NCBI GenBank assembly: GCA_038848005.1
Contig: JAWCNZ010000012.1
Coordinates: 1 to 45,096, forward strand
From: JAWCNN01 sp038848005
Lineage (GTDB): Archaea > Thermoproteota > Bathyarchaeia > Bathyarchaeales > Bathycorpusculaceae
DNA: 45,096 nt
Reading direction: 5' to 3'
Shown: one piece after another, positions 14,336 to 21,929 of the stretch
How positions within the stretch are numbered: position 1 is the first letter of the stretch
How the letters are laid out: each line of letters begins with the position of its first letter
Program-made: the position numbers and the translations under genes
Notes under the pieces: generated by a model
Seen by the model: only the letters and a program-made list of their open reading frames with translations
What the model was told of the DNA's origin: nothing
Database searches by the model: none

Positions 14336-14884
14336 TTATTGTTTCCTTATTTTCGCCAGTTCTTCACATCTGCTCTTTACGGTTTCGTAAAGCCTTTTGC
14401 GTAGGTTTTCTCCTAAAAGTTTTTGTTCTTTGATTAGCAGTGTCTTCCTTGCTAATTCGATGTCGCCTAGCGCTGTAAACCATGCTTCGAAGTCTCCACG
14501 GTTAATGTGGAATTCCAGTGAGCTTACGTTAACCTTTTGTATTTTGTCGCAGAAGTCTTGGAGGCTTGCTGCATAAATGTTTAAGGGTTTTCCAATGTCC
14601 GCGTAAAAGTGAAAAGATTTTTCCACTGGTAAATAGGACAGAATTTCGCTGGCTTTTTCTTTATTTATCTCTGGAAAACCAAGGGCTTTCTTTCCCTCTT
14701 CAGTTATTGCATAGTAACCTTTTTCATGTTGCTTTGCGTATCCCATGCGGGTCAACCCAATTATGTGCATCATAACCTGCGGAAACCCCAACCCGCTTTC
14801 CTTCGCTATGTCAGCAGCCTTAGCAGGCTTATCAAGTAGCCACAGGGTTTCAAGAACTAACCTTTTAACGGGCGACACACTCAT
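14336..14884 (-). CDS. Winged-helix regulator with a DUF5752-like domain, 182 aa
   Basis: Residues 1-70 form a winged helix (Lys-Ala-Ala-Asp-Ile-Ala-Lys-Glu-Ser-Gly-Leu recognition helix, Gly-Tyr-Tyr-Ala-Ile-Thr-Glu-Glu-Gly wing). The C-terminal part has the Ser-Leu-Glu-Phe-His-x-x-Arg-x-Asp-Phe-x-x-Trp block, followed by Leu-Gly-Asp-x-Glu-Leu-Ala, that I associate with archaeal DUF5752 proteins. ATG 14884. It is divergent from a GT4 glycosyltransferase across 221 bp, and DUF5752 proteins often neighbour polysaccharide genes, so it may regulate that gene. This is inference. Confidence 0.65.
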   Translation of the reverse strand: MSVSPVKRLVLETLWLLDKPAKAADIAKESGLGFPQVMMHIIGLTRMGYAKQHEKGYYAITEEGKKALGFPEINKEKASEILSYLPVEKSFHFYADIGKPLNIYAASLQDFCDKIQKVNVSSLEFHINRGDFEAWFTALGDIELARKTLLIKEQKLLGENLRKRLYETVKSRCEELAKIRKQ

Positions 14885-15105
14885 TTATGTCACACACTCT
14901 CTAACTTATATTGTTATGTGCTTAAAAGTTTTTCAAATTTTCTCTTTTTGAAAGGCAAAACCAAACCTTAACTTTGCATGGCAGTGATGGTAAACGCTTG
15001 TGGATTAATGCGAAATAGTGAATTATCAAGTATTGGGAAGAAAGTAAATAAGCAATTATTTTATTAACAAATAGCAACAATAGGAAAGGGCGCTGGTGTT
15101 AGAAG

Positions 15106-16356
15106 ATGAAGATGGCTGTGCTTGTGTATGAGTACCCGCCAAAAATTGTAGGCGGTTTAGGAACATATGCGGCTGAAATCACGCGGAAATTTGTGTTGAT
15201 GGACCATGACGTTACGGTTTTCACAATGAACGATGATGCTGGCGGTCTCCCAACACGGGAAATTTGGCGTGGCATCGAAATCCACCGTCCATTACACATT
15301 GACATTTCCGATTCTTTGCCAGACGTGATTGCGGACGACGTTAAAAAATGGGGCAGAGGCATCCACCTTTTCTCCAAAATTCTTGTCTATAACTATCTGA
15401 GTGCTTCAAAACTTGTTAACGAACTGATTAAGAAAGAAAATTTCAAGTATGACATCGTAATCGCTCACGATTGGCTTTCAGCCATATGCGGAATAACAAT
15501 CAAAAAAGAAGTTGGGTTGCCATTCGCCTTTCACGTTCACTCCACAGAGAAGGGCAGAACTCTGGGAAACGGCTCGGAAGTTGTAAGCAACATTGAGGCT
15601 CGCGCAGCCAAAGTTGCCGATTTAGTTGTAACTGTTTCTTATGCTATGAAGGATGAACTTGTCGAACTTGGCTTTCCAAAGGATAAAATTCAAGTATGCT
15701 ATAACGGCGTTGACCCGCAAAAATATGATCCAGAAACAGTTAGCCTTAAACAAATTAGGGAATTGAGAAATTCTTATGGTATAAGGGACGATGAGCTTAT
15801 GATTTTCTTTATTGGGAGGCTCGTGGGTGTTAAAGGAGTTGACAAACTAATAATGGCTATGCCACAAGTCTTGCAGAAAATACCAAATGCAAAACTGGTT
15901 ATTGTGGGCGTCGGCGACTTACAAGACTATCTGGTTAATCTGGTTAGAACTATGAAATTGCAGGATCATGTGAAATTTAAATTTGACTTTATCCCAGAAG
16001 AAGAACGCATTGTACACTATGCTGCCTGTGATGTTGCAGTTTTTCCAAGCCTTTACGAACCGTTTGGAATAGTTGCCCTCGAAGCCATGAGCATGAAACG
16101 CCCAGTTGTTGTCGGCGCTGCGGGCATCAGCGGAATGCGTGAGATAATTGTAGCTTGCGGCGAAGGGCAATGTGGCTATCATGTAAATCCCAGCAATCCA
16201 GCAGACATTGCGTGGGGTATAACCAGCGCTTTAGAAAATCCCGATAAAAAGAAGTGGCTTGGCGAAAACGGCAGACGCAGAGTCTTAAACGAATTTACAT
16301 GGGACAAAATAGCGCAAAGAACAATTGAATTATATGAACAGATAATCAAACGTTAA
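15106..16356 (+). CDS. GT4-family glycosyltransferase, glycogen-synthase-like, 416 aa
   Basis: A retaining GT-B glycosyltransferase. The N-terminal domain starts with Tyr-Glu-Tyr-Pro-Pro-Lys-x-x-Gly-Gly-Leu-Gly (donor phosphate loop). His-Asp-Trp-Leu-Ser lies at about 126, and Phe-His-Val-His-Ser and Tyr-Asn-Gly-Val-Asp mark the domain border. The C-terminal domain has Gly-Arg-Leu-Val-x-x-Lys-Gly-Val-Asp and the E-x7-E motif Glu-Pro-Phe-Gly-Ile-Val-Ala-Leu-Glu. The first-motif wording fits archaeal GT4 glycogen or starch synthases using nucleotide-glucose, though other sugar acceptors are possible. ATG 15106 has GTTAGAAG just upstream; ATG 15112 is an alternative. Confidence 0.85.
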   Translation: MKMAVLVYEYPPKIVGGLGTYAAEITRKFVLMDHDVTVFTMNDDAGGLPTREIWRGIEIHRPLHIDISDSLPDVIADDVKKWGRGIHLFSKILVYNYLSASKLVNELIKKENFKYDIVIAHDWLSAICGITIKKEVGLPFAFHVHSTEKGRTLGNGSEVVSNIEARAAKVADLVVTVSYAMKDELVELGFPKDKIQVCYNGVDPQKYDPETVSLKQIRELRNSYGIRDDELMIFFIGRLVGVKGVDKLIMAMPQVLQKIPNAKLVIVGVGDLQDYLVNLVRTMKLQDHVKFKFDFIPEEERIVHYAACDVAVFPSLYEPFGIVALEAMSMKRPVVVGAAGISGMREIIVACGEGQCGYHVNPSNPADIAWGITSALENPDKKKWLGENGRRRVLNEFTWDKIAQRTIELYEQIIKR

Positions 16357-16369
16357 TTTTGGTATCTTC

Positions 16370-16984
16370 TTGGGCATAGATTCCTTAGATTTGAGAAGGA
16401 GAGTTGCAAGAGAAGCTGCCAATCTACTCTATTTTGGAGTTGAAAAGGAGTATAAACAGGCGAAGGTGAAAGCGGCAAAAACATTTGGAGTTAAGTTTCT
16501 TCCGACAAACCTTGAAGTCGCAGTGGAACTTGATGAAATTGCAGAGGAAAATGAAGGGCAAAATAGAAAAGAGTGTCTAATTCGAAGGCGTGAAGAAGCC
16601 TTAAAAGTTATGAAACTTTTGAAGGCGTACAATCCCGTTTTAGTTGGAAGTGTCTGGCGTGGAACAGCTCATCGGAAAAGCGATATAGACATAACCGTAT
16701 ATCACAACGAGCCATGTGACATTGTAAAAATTTTAGAACAAAACAGCTTTAAAATCGTGAAAACCGAATGGGTAAACGTAACTGAAAAGGGACAAAAGAA
16801 AACTTCATTTCATATATATGCGGAATCGCCAACCAAAGAAGAATTTGAAATAATTGTTCGCAGTCCAGAAGAGGCTAACTGCAAATTAACATGTGAAATA
16901 TATGGAGATGAAATTACGGGTTTATCTATGCAAGAGCTGGAGAAATTGCTTAAAGAAAACCCTTTGCAACGGTTCACGCCTTAA
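16370..16984 (+). CDS. Predicted nucleotidyltransferase, 204 aa
   Basis: The Pol-beta fold motif Gly-Ser-Val-Trp-Arg-Gly-Thr-Ala-x-x-Lys-Ser-Asp-Ile-Asp-Ile (about 100-115) supplies the nucleotide loop and the catalytic Asp-x-Asp pair. About 85 N-terminal residues form a basic helical extension, and the C-terminal half may be the second part of the fold. The architecture resembles small archaeal predicted nucleotidyltransferases. The substrate (RNA end, protein or metabolite) is not evident. TTG 16370 begins 14 nt after the glycosyltransferase stop, so the genes are likely cotranscribed. Confidence 0.7.
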   Translation: MGIDSLDLRRRVAREAANLLYFGVEKEYKQAKVKAAKTFGVKFLPTNLEVAVELDEIAEENEGQNRKECLIRRREEALKVMKLLKAYNPVLVGSVWRGTAHRKSDIDITVYHNEPCDIVKILEQNSFKIVKTEWVNVTEKGQKKTSFHIYAESPTKEEFEIIVRSPEEANCKLTCEIYGDEITGLSMQELEKLLKENPLQRFTP

Positions 16985-17053
16985 GGTGCTTTTAAATATT
17001 TGGTTTTCCATACAATAAAATGAAGATGTGCTGTTGCATTTGAAGGTGTAAAT

Positions 17054-17398
17054 TTGGAATTCGACAAAGAAACTTTTAAAAAGCTTTTTCCAAACCTAAG
17101 CAGAGAATTGGATTCTGGTGAAAATAAGATTTCAATAAATTCTGTGCGGACGGATATTCAAACTGGGGAAAAGGCGTCTTCTGGAAGGTTCACTCATTAC
17201 ATGCCTGATGTGATAGATTTCCTTAGGCGATGCGACACAGAAGAGCAAGCAGAAGAAATAATAGCTTATATGGAGAAGAGAGGTGAAATAGAAAGGCGGT
17301 ATGCGGAAAAACTTAGAAGGCAACTGAAACAGAAGGGCGTAAGAAGTTTTGGACCCAAAAAAGAAGATGACTATTACCTTAAACACGGTGAACCGTAA
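17054..17398 (+). CDS. DUF2095-family archaeal protein, 114 aa
   Basis: The opening with Phe-Pro-Asn-Leu-x-x-Glu-Leu, a central Met-Pro-Asp-Val-Ile-Asp-Phe-Leu-Arg-Arg-Cys helix and the Glu-Ala-Glu-Glu-Ile-Ile-Ala-Tyr-Met-Glu segment match what I recall of DUF2095, a small uncharacterised family restricted to archaea. The C-terminus is a basic helix with Arg-Arg-Tyr-Ala-Glu-Lys-Leu. The protein looks soluble. TTG 17054 follows a weak GAAGGTG site. It converges on the radical SAM gene. Function unknown. Confidence 0.6.
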   Translation: MEFDKETFKKLFPNLSRELDSGENKISINSVRTDIQTGEKASSGRFTHYMPDVIDFLRRCDTEEQAEEIIAYMEKRGEIERRYAEKLRRQLKQKGVRSFGPKKEDDYYLKHGEP

Positions 17399-17405
17399 TA
17401 GGCTT

Positions 17406-18212
17406 TTAGATTCTCTCTGATGGAACATTTTCAGGCGAGTAGGCTGTGTAATATTTTAGTTTATGCATGTGTATTCGCTTAATCACGTGGGGGTAAAGGA
17501 TTAACTCTTCAATCTCCAATTCCTCAGCCAATTTCGGGCTAATTTGTTTAAGCCTCTCCATAAGCGTCTGGAGACTTTTTCTCGGTGAGAAGGACACCAT
17601 AACCGATGGATGACAACTAATCCCAGCGTCAACCAGCCTTTTTAAAGCTTCCAACTGCAGCTTAAACCCTTCTTGTTTGGCACCTGTTAACACTGCAAAC
17701 TCTTCTTCACTGCAGCCCTTTAATGAAACTCTCACGTGGACAAAACCATATTTTGAAAGACTTTTTGAATAGTCTTCATCATAGGCTATTGGGATTCCGT
17801 TGGTTTCCAAAATGAAATGGAAGCCTTTGCCTTTGAGGGTTTCAAGAAGTTGAAGTAGATGTTGCTTTCCAAGAGTGGGTTCTCCACCGCTTATCCTCAA
17901 CAAATTTAATCCACGTTTTTCGGCTAAGGAAACCAAGCCATACGCAACTTCTTTTGCAGAGTAAAACCTTCCAACATTGGTTGGATGAAACATTATGTTA
18001 TCTGAAACCCAGCAAAACTTGCACAATAAACCGCAACCAACACAGTCAGCCGTAACTATTCCGCCGTACCACCTCGCTGGTCTAATGCGGTAATACTTCC
18101 TCTCTTGACCATGAACGCCAGCGCGGGTAACTAATTTTTCAATGGCTAAATGCCTCTTAACGCTATCGTAAAGCAACCGTGAAGGCTCCTTAATCCACCT
18201 CAACCTATTCAA
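17406..18212 (-). CDS. Radical SAM enzyme, about 270 aa
   Basis: Cys-x3-Cys-x2-Cys (Cys-Gly-Leu-Leu-Cys-Lys-Phe-Cys) binds the 4Fe-4S cluster that cleaves S-adenosylmethionine. Arg-Ile-Ser-Gly-Gly-Glu-Pro-Thr is the GGEP motif, and Leu-Glu-Thr-Asn-Gly the next barrel strand. No SPASM or second cluster is apparent. The longest frame starts at TTG 18305 but would overlap the divergent gene at 18260 by 46 bp. TTG 18212 or 18203, just before Asn-Arg-Leu-Arg-Trp-Ile-Lys-Glu-Pro, fits the intergenic A/T-rich region better, so the start is uncertain. Its resemblance is to archaeal MoaA-like or activase-like proteins; the substrate is unknown. Confidence 0.85.
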   Translation of the reverse strand: MNRLRWIKEPSRLLYDSVKRHLAIEKLVTRAGVHGQERKYYRIRPARWYGGIVTADCVGCGLLCKFCWVSDNIMFHPTNVGRFYSAKEVAYGLVSLAEKRGLNLLRISGGEPTLGKQHLLQLLETLKGKGFHFILETNGIPIAYDEDYSKSLSKYGFVHVRVSLKGCSEEEFAVLTGAKQEGFKLQLEALKRLVDAGISCHPSVMVSFSPRKSLQTLMERLKQISPKLAEELEIEELILYPHVIKRIHMHKLKYYTAYSPENVPSERI

Positions 18213-18259
18213 AAATGATTTATTACGTTTATTTGTAAATGATTTATTGAAGATTTGGT

Positions 18260-18715
18260 ATGAAGTTGGAAATTGGTCAAGTGCTAAGCAACCAAGACGT
18301 TTCAAGACTTTTTGATGTTTGTGCGCAAAGGGGCATAAGATATAGCGGAAGCTTACAGACGGGAATTAGACATGTGGTTCTCATTACGGTTTTGCATAAA
18401 ACTTCTGAAGACCTTACAAGAATTCCGTATGAGGATAGAAAAGTTGGCGAGTGCCTTTTGTATACTGGAGAGGGACGTTATGGAAACCAAAAAATGAGTA
18501 GGGGCAACTTGGTCTTAAAGCAGCAGATGGAAAAAGGTTATCCCATATATGTTTTTGAGAGGAAATCTCCGGGTAGATATGCCTTTTTGGGCGAGTACGA
18601 GGTTGTTTCCTGGTGGGATGAGTTTCAAAGTGATTCTCAAGGGATGAAACGGCGGGTTTTCATGTTTGAACTTGCACGCAAGCGTGAGGGTTGTTCTGGT
18701 AAAGTAAATAAGTAG
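18260..18715 (+). CDS. Solo SRA/YDG-like domain protein, 151 aa
   Basis: The segment Leu-Leu-Tyr-Thr-Gly-Glu-Gly, then Gly-Asn-x-x-Leu, Gly-x-Pro-Ile-Tyr-Val-Phe-Glu and Tyr-Ala-Phe-Leu-Gly-Glu-Tyr-Glu-Val (residues about 65-120) has the layout of SRA-like domains that recognise modified bases in ScoMcrA-type restriction proteins. Here no nuclease domain is fused, and none is adjacent. A short basic N-terminal helix and a basic tail flank the domain. ATG 18260. Likely a modified-DNA or RNA reader, but the SRA call rests on motif order only. Confidence 0.55.
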   Translation: MKLEIGQVLSNQDVSRLFDVCAQRGIRYSGSLQTGIRHVVLITVLHKTSEDLTRIPYEDRKVGECLLYTGEGRYGNQKMSRGNLVLKQQMEKGYPIYVFERKSPGRYAFLGEYEVVSWWDEFQSDSQGMKRRVFMFELARKREGCSGKVNK

Positions 18716-18770
18716 GCTCAGCATTTAAATAAAGCTTAAAATCTCCTAGAGAGGCGTGGAGGAAACTGGT

Positions 18771-20480
18771 GTGAAGAGAAAAGCTTCGACGCTAATGATG
18801 GTAACTGTTACGGTGATGCTTGTTATCGCCTTCTATACGTCAAACATTAAATTGGCTGTCGCCCAAGGCGATTATGAAATAAAACGTGTTAATCATAGAA
18901 TAGAAATTTTATACAATGGCTATATTCTGATAAGCGATGCCATCGAGATAAGTGGGAGTGCGCCCGATAGTTTTCTTATTGGATTTCCATATAGGTATGG
19001 CTTACACCTTGTTAAGTGTGTAGCTTACAACTCCACTGCTATTTTCCAAGTGCAACTTGATGTTCCATTGGAAGATAAAATTGGTTTTTATGGTGTCGAA
19101 ATACGAGGGGCTTCACTGGATTTCACTGTGGCGTTTATACTCTCAAACGACCTTCTTAAAGTTTCAGACTCATCAAACTATACCTTAGATTTTCCTGCAT
19201 ATCCCACTTTAACAAAAGAAGTCGAAAACTGCGCTGTTGCAATTATTCTGCCAGAAGACGCTGGAAACGTTGTTGTTACGAAAGACGACGAAGTGGTTAA
19301 TGGCGCCGCTTATTTTAAGGCGCCTTTACCCGCCTTTGCCTATTCGCCTGCAAACTTGACTTTCACGCTTACTGACGGCGGAATACAGCTTTTCGACATA
19401 AACGCGCTTGAACGTCGAGTGGAAATAAGCGGAACAGGCGAAATAGGAGTTTCAGACAGTTACTACATAACAAGCAAATCGCCTAAAAATATGGAGCACA
19501 TCGAAGTGGTTATCCCCTACAACGCCTCTAACTTAAGAGCGGAAGACCAATTTGGAAGGAAAATGCCTAACGTTGAGTCGATAGACGTGGAAAAAAATAG
19601 TTACACGGTTGCTTTTTCATTGCCTCTGGAAAGCCACGGGTCAACAAGGTTCGCTATAAAATATAGTTTGCCCAGCCAAGTTTACATAAACGCTTATAAC
19701 ATTAATGTAACGCCTCTTCTTTTCAAAAATTTGAATTGTTATGTTAAGCAAGCTTCATTAAACATTGCCTTGCCCGAAGGCGCAAGAATTCAAAGTTTGG
19801 CCGGTGTTTCCTATGGCATAACAAGAAACGCATTCCAAGAAACTGCCATTTTAAGCGTGGAAGGCGTTACCTATCTTGAAAGTGTTGTTCCTTCAAAAAC
19901 TGTTTCGTTAATGTATGAGTACAATCCCTTGTGGCTTTCTTTCCGTCCTACATTGTGGATGTGGGCTTTAACGCTTGTGGGATTGGCGGTTGCTGTCGTT
20001 TGGAAAAGACCTAAAGCTGCCGAAGTTGCAGCGGCTCTACCGACAGTAGCCGTAAGATTAAGCCCAGAACACATTAAGTCCTTTGTGGATGCTTATGAGG
20101 AAAAACAAAAAATAATTTCAGATTTGGAATTGCTTGAGGTTAGGGTGCGCAAGGGAAAAATCCCGCGGCGCAGGTATAACGTGCAAAAAGAAACTTTGAA
20201 AACACGCCTCAATAGTTTATCAAGAAAACTAACAGACATTAAAGAGCGGATGCGTGCAGCTGGCGGTCACTACGCAGATTTGGTGCGGCAGCTTGAAGTT
20301 GCAGAAACAGAAATAACTGAAGTTGAAAACAGCATCAAAAGCATTGAAGCCCGCCACAGCCGCGGCGAACTTTCATTGGAAGCCTATAGGAGGCTTCTCG
20401 CTGATTATCAGCGTCGAAAAGACAAGGCTGAAACAGCGATTAAGGGAATTCTGTTGAGGCTACGTGAAGAAATCCACTAA
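18771..20480 (+). CDS. Membrane-anchored surface protein with cytoplasmic coiled-coil tail, about 569 aa
   Basis: An N-terminal hydrophobic segment (residues about 7-25) ends near Ala-Val-Ala-Gln, a likely signal peptide. About 365 exposed beta-rich residues follow, with several Asn-x-Ser/Thr glycosylation sites. A single membrane helix (Trp-Met-Trp-Ala-Leu-Thr-Leu-Val-Gly-Leu, about 393-411) is then followed by Lys/Arg and about 150 residues of charged heptad-repeat helix. This gives an N-out, C-in topology. GTG 18771 is chosen for a GGAGG site 8 nt upstream; GTG 18756 is in frame. The exposed part has a faint resemblance to ribophorin I (Asp-Ser-Tyr-Tyr-Ile-Thr). No firm family. Confidence 0.65.
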   Translation: MKRKASTLMMVTVTVMLVIAFYTSNIKLAVAQGDYEIKRVNHRIEILYNGYILISDAIEISGSAPDSFLIGFPYRYGLHLVKCVAYNSTAIFQVQLDVPLEDKIGFYGVEIRGASLDFTVAFILSNDLLKVSDSSNYTLDFPAYPTLTKEVENCAVAIILPEDAGNVVVTKDDEVVNGAAYFKAPLPAFAYSPANLTFTLTDGGIQLFDINALERRVEISGTGEIGVSDSYYITSKSPKNMEHIEVVIPYNASNLRAEDQFGRKMPNVESIDVEKNSYTVAFSLPLESHGSTRFAIKYSLPSQVYINAYNINVTPLLFKNLNCYVKQASLNIALPEGARIQSLAGVSYGITRNAFQETAILSVEGVTYLESVVPSKTVSLMYEYNPLWLSFRPTLWMWALTLVGLAVAVVWKRPKAAEVAAALPTVAVRLSPEHIKSFVDAYEEKQKIISDLELLEVRVRKGKIPRRRYNVQKETLKTRLNSLSRKLTDIKERMRAAGGHYADLVRQLEVAETEITEVENSIKSIEARHSRGELSLEAYRRLLADYQRRKDKAETAIKGILLRLREEIH

Positions 20481-20548
20481 ACAACCTAAACACTTTTATT
20501 TCACTGTTTGGTTTCATTGAAAGTTTGTTGGAAGAAGGTGAAAAGTCC

Positions 20549-20731
20549 ATGGTGAAAATAGTTGTTGATAATCACAAATGCACGGGTTGTGGCACATGCG
20601 TGGACACTTGTCCAGTTGGGGTTTACGAGCTTAGAGAGGGAAAGTCTGTTCCAGTTAAAACTGAAGAGTGCCTAGTATGCAGAGCATGTGAAGTTCAATG
20701 TCCAGAAAACGCAATCCAAGTCATAGAATAA
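20549..20731 (+). CDS. Two-cluster [4Fe-4S] ferredoxin, 60 aa
   Basis: A soluble electron carrier. The two motifs are Cys-Thr-Gly-Cys-Gly-Thr-Cys-x3-Cys-Pro and Cys-Leu-Val-Cys-Arg-Ala-Cys-x3-Cys-Pro, each completing two 4Fe-4S clusters, with the usual pseudo-twofold symmetry. ATG 20549 has an AAGGTG site about 8 nt upstream and gives the usual 60-residue size; the frame-open start at 20525 is less likely. A stretch of C/T-rich sequence after the stop may act as terminator. Its partner enzyme is not obvious nearby. Confidence 0.92.
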   Translation: MVKIVVDNHKCTGCGTCVDTCPVGVYELREGKSVPVKTEECLVCRACEVQCPENAIQVIE

Positions 20732-20864
20732 CCTCCCGCTCCCCCTTTCCTTTTTAGATAGTATTTTAGTAAAACTTCGACTACGGAAAGTGTAAGTCCC
20801 TTTTATTGTTGTTTAAAGAAAAACACCGACAACAACACATAAACCATAAATAAGAATAAAGGTT

Positions 20865-21929
20865 TTAATCTATATGCCAAAAGTTTCTCTGAACCTCCTT
20901 CACTTCCCCTATAACTTTCTCACTTTGCCTTCTAACACGCCTATTAACCAGCGGAGGCTTATCATCTACAATATATGACGTTTCACTCATTTTTGCAATG
21001 GCGATAGCGGCTATTTTTCCAACAAATTTTAGGCTGTAGCCTCCCTCCAAAACCGAAACAAGTTTGCCTTCACATGTTTCAAATGCCAACTTAACTATTG
21101 TTTCATAAAGTTTTTGGTAACATTGCGTTGAAAGGCAAAGGTCTGCAACAGGGTCTGCGTAATGCCCATCTAAACCAGCAGACACCAAAATAAATTGCGG
21201 TTTATACCCATGAATTATCGGCGCAACAACTTCCCTTACTGCTTTTAAGTAGATTAAATCATCTGTTCCATACGGAAATGGAATATTAACGTTAAAGCCT
21301 AAGCCTTCGCCCCTTCCAACCTCGTCTATGAAGCCTGTTCCAGGAAAAGCCGTTGGGTCTTGGTGTAAGCTTATGTATAGGACTTTATTGGTTTCGTAGA
21401 AGGTTTCTTGTGTACCGTTTCCGTGATGCGCATCTATATCCAAAATTAAAATCCTTTTTAGGTTGTACAGCCTAATCAAATGTTCAGCGGCTATTGCAAC
21501 GTTATTGAAAATGCAGAAACCTAAAGCCCGAAATTTTTCGGCATGATGCCCAGGCGGGCGAACCAAAGCAAAAGCGTTTTGAAATTTCCCGTTCATTACG
21601 AGGTCAACAGCTTTCAACGTTCCACCTACGGCGTAAAGGGCAACTTCAAAGCTCAACGGCGAAACCACAGTGTCTTCAGAATCTAACATGCCTCCTCCAG
21701 ACTTGCAAACAGCCTCAACAAACCTTACATAGTCGCCATCATGAACCAACTTGACATCTCCTAAACTGGCTTTTTCCGGTTCAACAAACTGCCAACTTCT
21801 GCTTTTCGAAAGCCTACTCCTTCTCAACTCGTTGATTATTGCGCCGAGCCGCCTTGCCGATTCCGGATGGTTCACGCCAGGGTTATGCTCATAATACTTC
21901 GGCGAGAAAACAACAGCCGTTTTATTCAT
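20865..21929 (-). CDS. Histone-deacetylase-family zinc amidohydrolase (paralogue 2), 354 aa
   Basis: The fold matches HDAC/AcuC proteins: Asn-His-Pro-Glu-Ser near residue 18, Arg-Pro-Pro-Gly-His-His-Ala, Asp-Ile-Asp-Ala-His-His-Gly-Asn-Gly-Thr, Ala-Gly-Leu-Asp-Gly-His and Leu-Glu-Gly-Gly-Tyr. All zinc and catalytic residues are present. It is about 70 residues longer than the paralogue at 11236 and closer to bacterial acetoin-utilisation or acetylpolyamine enzymes. The last 40 residues form an extra basic tail. ATG 21929 follows AAGGTT and overlaps the asnB-like stop by 8 nt, so it is coupled to that gene. Confidence 0.9.
   Translation of the reverse strand: MNKTAVVFSPKYYEHNPGVNHPESARRLGAIINELRRSRLSKSRSWQFVEPEKASLGDVKLVHDGDYVRFVEAVCKSGGGMLDSEDTVVSPLSFEVALYAVGGTLKAVDLVMNGKFQNAFALVRPPGHHAEKFRALGFCIFNNVAIAAEHLIRLYNLKRILILDIDAHHGNGTQETFYETNKVLYISLHQDPTAFPGTGFIDEVGRGEGLGFNVNIPFPYGTDDLIYLKAVREVVAPIIHGYKPQFILVSAGLDGHYADPVADLCLSTQCYQKLYETIVKLAFETCEGKLVSVLEGGYSLKFVGKIAAIAIAKMSETSYIVDDKPPLVNRRVRRQSEKVIGEVKEVQRNFWHID

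Noticed and set aside
18213..18305. Long N-terminal extension of the radical SAM protein up to TTG 18305
   Set aside because: It would overlap the divergent SRA-like gene by 46 bp and has low-complexity composition; a later TTG fits better.
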